Assembly: GCA_018674025.1 (NCBI GenBank)
Contig: JABHBC010000209.1
Coordinates: 1 to 9,485 of the forward strand
Direction: 5' to 3'
Source of the DNA: Flavobacteriaceae bacterium
GTDB taxonomy: Bacteria; Bacteroidota; Bacteroidia; Flavobacteriales; Flavobacteriaceae
Length of the DNA stretch: 9,485 nt
Below are positions 6,163-9,485 of this stretch, piece after piece (the stretch's first letter is position 1; every line of letters starts with the position of its first letter). A program made the position numbers and the translations under genes. The notes beneath the pieces were generated by a model that worked only from the letters and a program-made list of their open reading frames with translations, made no database searches and was not told the DNA's origin.

Positions 6163-7855
6163 TACTTTTTATGTCTAATAATTTTAACTGGATAGATTTT
6201 GCGCCATTCCAATTATTTTCAGCTATATTAAATACCCCACTGAATTGAGCTTTGTTCTTTATCAAAGATAACTTATCTCCTAATCCAAATGCTATAGCTT
6301 TAAAAACATCCGAATTACCTTGTTTTAAAGATAACTTTAAATGTTTGTCATCTTCACCAACTGTCTTACAGTATCCAGTGTCTTTTAAGTTCTCAGACAA
6401 AAAAACAGGCTGTTTGTTAGATGGTCCAAAAGGAGCGAATTGTTTTAATATTCTAAAAAATTTTGGGGTTATATCTAATAATTGAATTTTCTCATCTATT
6501 GTAATTGTTGGGGTTAGCATTTTCTTTTCAATAGTTTTTTTAACATGTTTTTCGAAACTTGACTTAAAGGCTGAATAGTTTTCAGGCTTTAAAGTAAGTC
6601 CAGCAGCATATTTGTGTCCCCCAAATTGGATTAAGTGTTCTCTACAAGATTCAATTGCATTATAAACATCATAGCCTTTTACTGATCTAGCCGAAGCTGC
6701 TAAAACATCATTACTTTTAGTAAAAACTAAAGTTGGCCTATAATATTTTTCAATTAATCTGGAAGCTACAATTCCTATAACCCCTTTATGCCAATCTTTT
6801 TTAAACACAACAGTTGTAAAATTTTTTTGTTCTTCATTGTTCTCAATCTGTTTTAATGCTTGATTAGTTATAAGTTGATCTAAACCTCTTCTTTCTAGAT
6901 TGAAATTGTCAATTTCTTTAGAAAAAGTTATAGCGTTATCAAAGTTTTCTTCAAGAAGTAATTCAACAGCATTATTACCATGTTTAATTCTTCCAGCAGA
7001 ATTAATTCTAGGCGCTATATAAAATGAAACCTCACTTAAAGTTATTTCAGGCTTGTTAATACCTCTAATAATTGCTTTTAAACCAATAGTTGGAGAGGTG
7101 TTTATTATTTTTAAGCCAAAATAACAAAGTGTTCTATTTTCTCCGATTAGTGGAACAAGATCTGCCCCAATTGCAACTGCTACTAAATCTAAATAACTTT
7201 CAATGTTTGACTCCCAATCATCTTGGGATTGATCTAATGCTTGAATTAATTTAAACCCAATACCGCATCCACATAGATATTTAAATGGGTATTTGCAATC
7301 TTCTCTTAAGGGATTTAATACTGCAGCGGCATCTGGAATAGTTGTTTCAGGTTTGTGATGATCGCAAATTATGTAATCAATCTTTTTATTGTTCGCATAA
7401 GAAATTTTATCGATTGCTTTTACCCCACAATCTAAAGCGATAACTAAACTAAACTCATTATCTGCAGCGTAATCAATAGATTGATATGATATTCCATAGC
7501 CCTCATCGTATCTATCTGGAATATATGTACTAATTTGATTTGTTGAATTACTCTTTAAATACTTACATACTAGAGCAACAGATGTTGTTCCGTCTACATC
7601 GTAATCTCCATAAATTAATATCTTCTCATCATTTTTAATGGCCTCAAAAATTCTCTTAACTGCTTTATCCATATCCTTCATTAAAAAAGGATCATGAAGG
7701 TGATCTAAAGATGGTCTAAAAAAAGTTTTGGCAGCTTTAAAAGATTTTATATCTCGGGAAACAAGCAAAGAAGCTGTTGTCTTACAAACATTTAATTCCT
7801 TTGACAGAGTTTTAATTTCTTTTTCTGAATCAGTGCTATTAACTTCCCAATGCAT
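6155..7855 (-). CDS. recJ: Single-stranded-DNA-specific 5'-3' exonuclease RecJ
   Basis: RecJ degrades single-stranded DNA from the 5' end during recombinational repair, base-excision repair and mismatch repair. At 566 residues it has the normal length. The DHH-domain motifs are present: I with D84, D86 and D88 in YGDYDVDGTTS, a second Asp motif at D142 in VIALDCGV, and the namesake D165-H166-H167 in ICDHHKPE. The DHHA1 domain is marked by GGHKYAAGL near 411-419, followed by a C-terminal OB-type domain ending at the stop. The N-terminal block FFRPSLDHLHDPFLMKDMDK (45-64) is typical of Bacteroidota RecJ and supports the ATG at 7855. That ATG shares one base with the TAA of the upstream OsmC-family gene (TAATG), so reinitiation by the same ribosome is likely. 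All metal-binding residues I can place are intact. Confidence 0.97.
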   Translation of the reverse strand: MHWEVNSTDSEKEIKTLSKELNVCKTTASLLVSRDIKSFKAAKTFFRPSLDHLHDPFLMKDMDKAVKRIFEAIKNDEKILIYGDYDVDGTTSVALVCKYLKSNSTNQISTYIPDRYDEGYGISYQSIDYAADNEFSLVIALDCGVKAIDKISYANNKKIDYIICDHHKPETTIPDAAAVLNPLREDCKYPFKYLCGCGIGFKLIQALDQSQDDWESNIESYLDLVAVAIGADLVPLIGENRTLCYFGLKIINTSPTIGLKAIIRGINKPEITLSEVSFYIAPRINSAGRIKHGNNAVELLLEENFDNAITFSKEIDNFNLERRGLDQLITNQALKQIENNEEQKNFTTVVFKKDWHKGVIGIVASRLIEKYYRPTLVFTKSNDVLAASARSVKGYDVYNAIESCREHLIQFGGHKYAAGLTLKPENYSAFKSSFEKHVKKTIEKKMLTPTITIDEKIQLLDITPKFFRILKQFAPFGPSNKQPVFLSENLKDTGYCKTVGEDDKHLKLSLKQGNSDVFKAIAFGLGDKLSLIKNKAQFSGVFNIAENNWNGAKSIQLKLLDIKSND

Positions 7856-8274
7856 TATTTAATATTATGAAAATGAGATGATGTATTAACCTCTGCAAAT
7901 TTTCTAAACATCTCCATAACACCACAATATTTAGTAACTGAAAGTTCTACTGCTCTGTTAATTTTTTCTTCATTTAAATTAGAGCCATAAAAATGATATT
8001 CCAAGTTGACTTTTTTATAATATTTTGGGTGTTCCTTTGTTAATTCGGCAGATGTATTCATTTTAAAATCAGAAAGCTTAATTTTCATTTTTTCTAAAAT
8101 TGAAATAACATCTAAACCTGAACATCCAGCAAGCGAAGAAAGCATCAAAACTTTAGGTCCTGAGATATTATCATCCTTGTTTGGTCCAGATCCTAGAGTT
8201 AAAGTAGATTCGTTTGGGTTTAAGGATTCAAATATTAAATCGCCCTTCCATTGTGTTGTGATTTTATCATCCAT
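7855..8274 (-). CDS. OsmC/OhrA-family protein (putative thiol peroxidase)
   Basis: The family reduces organic and fatty-acid hydroperoxides using two reactive cysteines, protecting cytoplasm and membrane from oxidative damage. This 139-residue protein has the OsmC-like fold signature: an N-terminal strand region with W9-K-G, GPKVLMLSSLAGCSGLDVISIL (39-60) with the peroxidatic-type C51 at the start of the central helix, and KYCGVMEMF (115-123) with the second C117. Both cysteines sit where OsmC/Ohr enzymes have theirs. It resembles the YhfA-like or general OsmC branch more than true Ohr, so the physiological substrate is uncertain. The ATG at 8274 lies three bases after the rsmI stop, and the stop overlaps the recJ start by one base, so it is embedded in the operon and probably co-expressed with rRNA modification and DNA repair genes. 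No separate promoter is visible. Confidence 0.92.
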   Translation of the reverse strand: MDDKITTQWKGDLIFESLNPNESTLTLGSGPNKDDNISGPKVLMLSSLAGCSGLDVISILEKMKIKLSDFKMNTSAELTKEHPKYYKKVNLEYHFYGSNLNEEKINRAVELSVTKYCGVMEMFRKFAEVNTSSHFHNIK

Positions 8275-8277
8275 AAT

Positions 8278-8949
8278 TTATTTTTGTCTTTGAATTATTA
8301 TTACTATTTCTCCTTTTGGCTTGTTTTTAATAAAGTGCTCTTCTAGTTCTTTTGAAGTTCCTCTAAGCGTTTCTTCAAACAGTTTTGAAATTTCTCTAGA
8401 GACAGATAGAAAAGTTTCAGGGCCCATATGTAATGAGATGTCTTTTAGTGTTTTTAGAAGTTTATGTGGAGACTCATAAATAATTATTGTTCTTTGTTCG
8501 TCTGCTAATTTTTTGAATCTAGTTTGTCTTCCTTTTTTTACCGGAAGAAAGCCTTCAAATACGAACTTGTCATTAGGGAATCCAGAATTTACCAAGGCAG
8601 GTATTAACGCGGTAGCACCTGGTAAGCAGTCAACCTCAATTTGATTTTCAACACATTCCCTTACTAAAAGAAAGCCTGGATCTGAAATTGCAGGAGTTCC
8701 TGCGTCACTGATTATAGCAATCTTTAACCCCGACTTAAGTTTTTCTATTACACTTTCTAACACCCTGTGTTCATTGTGCATATGGTATGAAATCATTGGA
8801 GTTTTAATTTCATAATGATTTAATAGTTTGCCAGATGTCCTTGTGTCTTCAGCTAGAATTAAGTCTACTTTCTTAAGTGTCTCAATCGCTCTAAAAGTAA
8901 TATCTTTTAAGTTTCCTATAGGAGTAGGCACAATATATAGTTTACTCAT
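8278..8949 (-). CDS. rsmI: 16S rRNA (cytidine(1402)-2'-O)-methyltransferase RsmI
   Basis: RsmI methylates the ribose of C1402 in the decoding centre of 16S rRNA using S-adenosylmethionine. The 223-residue protein is a tetrapyrrole-methylase-fold enzyme with all family motifs: VPTPIGNLKDITFRA (7-21), LAEDTR (32-37), SDAGTPAISDPG (81-92), LPGATALIPALV (109-120), FEGFLPVKKGR (131-141) and IYESPHKL (157-164). E. coli RsmI is about 286 residues; the difference is the missing C-terminal extension, and short forms are usual in Bacteroidota, so this is not a truncation. It is the first gene of a four-gene - strand operon with the OsmC-family gene, recJ and the MFS gene. The start at 8949 places M directly before SKLYIVPTPIGNL, matching the family N terminus. 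It is transcribed divergently from tdk across a 117-bp gap. Confidence 0.96.
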   Translation of the reverse strand: MSKLYIVPTPIGNLKDITFRAIETLKKVDLILAEDTRTSGKLLNHYEIKTPMISYHMHNEHRVLESVIEKLKSGLKIAIISDAGTPAISDPGFLLVRECVENQIEVDCLPGATALIPALVNSGFPNDKFVFEGFLPVKKGRQTRFKKLADEQRTIIIYESPHKLLKTLKDISLHMGPETFLSVSREISKLFEETLRGTSKELEEHFIKNKPKGEIVIIIQRQK

Positions 8950-9001
8950 GCTTTATATTTATTAAAAACTTTTTTAGATATTATTAAATTGATGATTGAT
9001 T

Positions 9002-9032
9002 TTTGATAAATTTACGTTCTCAATATTTTTTG
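9002..9032 (+). promoter_or_regulatory. Candidate tdk promoter, Bacteroidota type
   Basis: A TTTG at 9002-9005 (-33 element) is followed after 18 bp by TATTTTTTG at 9024-9032. The latter fits the -7 consensus TAnnTTTG with one extra base between TA and TTTG. Transcription would begin near 9037-9040, giving a leader of about 27-30 bases before the tdk ATG at 9067. Spacing is good, but the -7 match is imperfect and the region is very AT-rich. Confidence 0.4.
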
Positions 9033-9038
9033 AAAAAG

Positions 9039-9066
9039 AAAACTTAACTAATAATAAAATTACAAA
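9039..9066 (-). promoter_or_regulatory. Weak candidate promoter for the rsmI operon
   Basis: On the - strand, TTTG (complement of 9063-9066) is followed after 16 bp by TAAGTTTT (complement of 9039-9046), one mismatch from TAnnTTTG. Spacing is one base below the usual range, and the leader to rsmI would be about 80 bases. If real, it overlaps the tdk leader head to head. I found no better - strand match between 8950 and 9066. Confidence 0.2.
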
Positions 9067-9485
9067 ATGTTTCTTGAAAATACTTTGAAATACAACAAAC
9101 AATTTGGATGGATTGAAGTAATCTGTGGGTCAATGTTTTCTGGAAAAACAGAAGAACTAATTAGGCGATTAAAAAGAGCAAAATATGCCAACCTAAAAGT
9201 TGAGATTTTTAAACCCAATGTAGATGTAAGATATGAAGACGATATGGTTGTCTCTCATGATGAAAATGAGATAATGTGTACCCCAGTTCCTGCGGCTGCA
9301 AATATTCCAATATTAGCAGACGGTTGTGACGTAATTGGGATTGACGAAGCTCAGTTTTTTGACGATGAAATTGTAAATGTATGTAATTTTTTAGCTAACA
9401 AAGGAATTAGAGTGATTGTAGCAGGATTAGATATGGACTTTAAAGGGAATCCATTCGGGCCAATGCCAAATCTAATGGCCACTGC
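9067..9485 (+). CDS. tdk: Thymidine kinase, 5' part (3' end outside window)
   Basis: Thymidine kinase phosphorylates thymidine with ATP to dTMP in the pyrimidine salvage pathway, in the cytoplasm. About 139 codons are present before the window ends, out of an expected total near 200-220. The start MFLENTLKYNKQFGWIEVIC at 9067 is the usual N terminus of the Bacteroidota form. The P-loop is G21-S-M-F-S-G-K27-T28 followed by EELIRRL. The Walker B/catalytic segment is I92-D-E94-A-Q96-F-F, where E94 corresponds to the catalytic Glu of type II thymidine kinases. The lasso-region block GLDMDFKGNPFGPMP appears close to the cut edge. The zinc-binding cysteines of the second half lie outside. The leader has no Shine-Dalgarno site and is A-rich (ACAAA before ATG). 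It is transcribed away from rsmI. Confidence 0.97.
   Translation, partial: MFLENTLKYNKQFGWIEVICGSMFSGKTEELIRRLKRAKYANLKVEIFKPNVDVRYEDDMVVSHDENEIMCTPVPAAANIPILADGCDVIGIDEAQFFDDEIVNVCNFLANKGIRVIVAGLDMDFKGNPFGPMPNLMAT

Larger units (their letters stand above)
8950..9066. promoter_or_regulatory. Divergent rsmI / tdk intergenic region
   Basis: This is the only sizeable non-coding segment in the window and must carry the promoters of both the rsmI operon and tdk. It is extremely AT-rich. It contains a perfect 8-bp palindrome TAAATTTA at 9007-9014, and short A/T inverted repeats such as TAAAAA-C-TTTTTTA near 8963-8976. I see no RNA gene, riboswitch-like structure or small open frame that I would defend. 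Confidence 0.7.

Noticed and set aside
6252..6485. Open frame of 77 codons on the + strand inside recJ
   Set aside because: It is antisense to the C-terminal domain of recJ and has no family features, so it is a shadow of the real gene.
8963..8976. TAAAAA-C-TTTTTTA inverted repeat as a terminator or regulatory hairpin
   Set aside because: It is pure A/T with almost no loop, would be very weak, and sits in the 5' leader of rsmI where a terminator is not expected; most likely a by-product of base composition.
1..9485. A new defence, mobile or secondary-metabolite system
   Set aside because: Every gene but one belongs to a known core-metabolism, transport or repair family. There are no transposases, integrases, att-like repeats, CRISPR repeats, tRNA genes or composition shifts that would mark an accessory island.

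Overview
The window is an AT-rich stretch (roughly one-third G+C by eye) of ordinary chromosomal DNA. It most likely comes from a marine-type member of the Bacteroidota, order Flavobacteriales. Three things point there. Coding starts lack Shine-Dalgarno sequences and sit behind A/T-rich leaders. Several proteins have the form typical of Flavobacteriia, notably thymidine kinase, a RecJ of about 566 residues and a short RsmI of 223 residues. Candidate promoters fit the Bacteroidota TTTG / TAnnTTTG pattern rather than the E. coli -35/-10 pattern. The genus cannot be given from the sequence alone.

Left part, positions 1-4882, all on the + strand. In order: the 3' part of a fumarylacetoacetase gene (fahA, last step of tyrosine/homogentisate breakdown), a flavin reductase-family protein, a 78-residue uncharacterised protein, a GNAT acetyltransferase, a MATE exporter, a QueD/PTPS-family enzyme (queD) and a UDP-2,3-diacylglucosamine diphosphatase (lpxH, lipid A synthesis). 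Gaps are 21 bp or less and the acetyltransferase and MATE genes overlap by ATGA, so this is one tightly packed directon. A good promoter match at the end of the MATE gene suggests queD-lpxH can also be transcribed on its own.

Middle part, positions 4879-8949, all on the - strand. In transcription order: rsmI (16S rRNA C1402 ribose methylation), an OsmC/OhrA-family protein, recJ (single-strand DNA 5' exonuclease) and an MFS exporter. Gaps or overlaps are +3, -1 and -8 bp, so this is probably a single operon. Its last gene meets lpxH tail to tail, with the stop codons overlapping by 4 bp and no room for an intergenic terminator.

Right end. A 117-bp divergent region (8950-9066) separates rsmI from a thymidine kinase gene (tdk) that runs off the window. 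It is the only non-coding stretch longer than about 21 bp.

I found no mobile element, CRISPR array, RNA gene, phage gene, toxin-antitoxin or defence module, and nothing that looks like a new system. The least explained item is the 78-residue His-rich protein next to the tyrosine-degradation genes.
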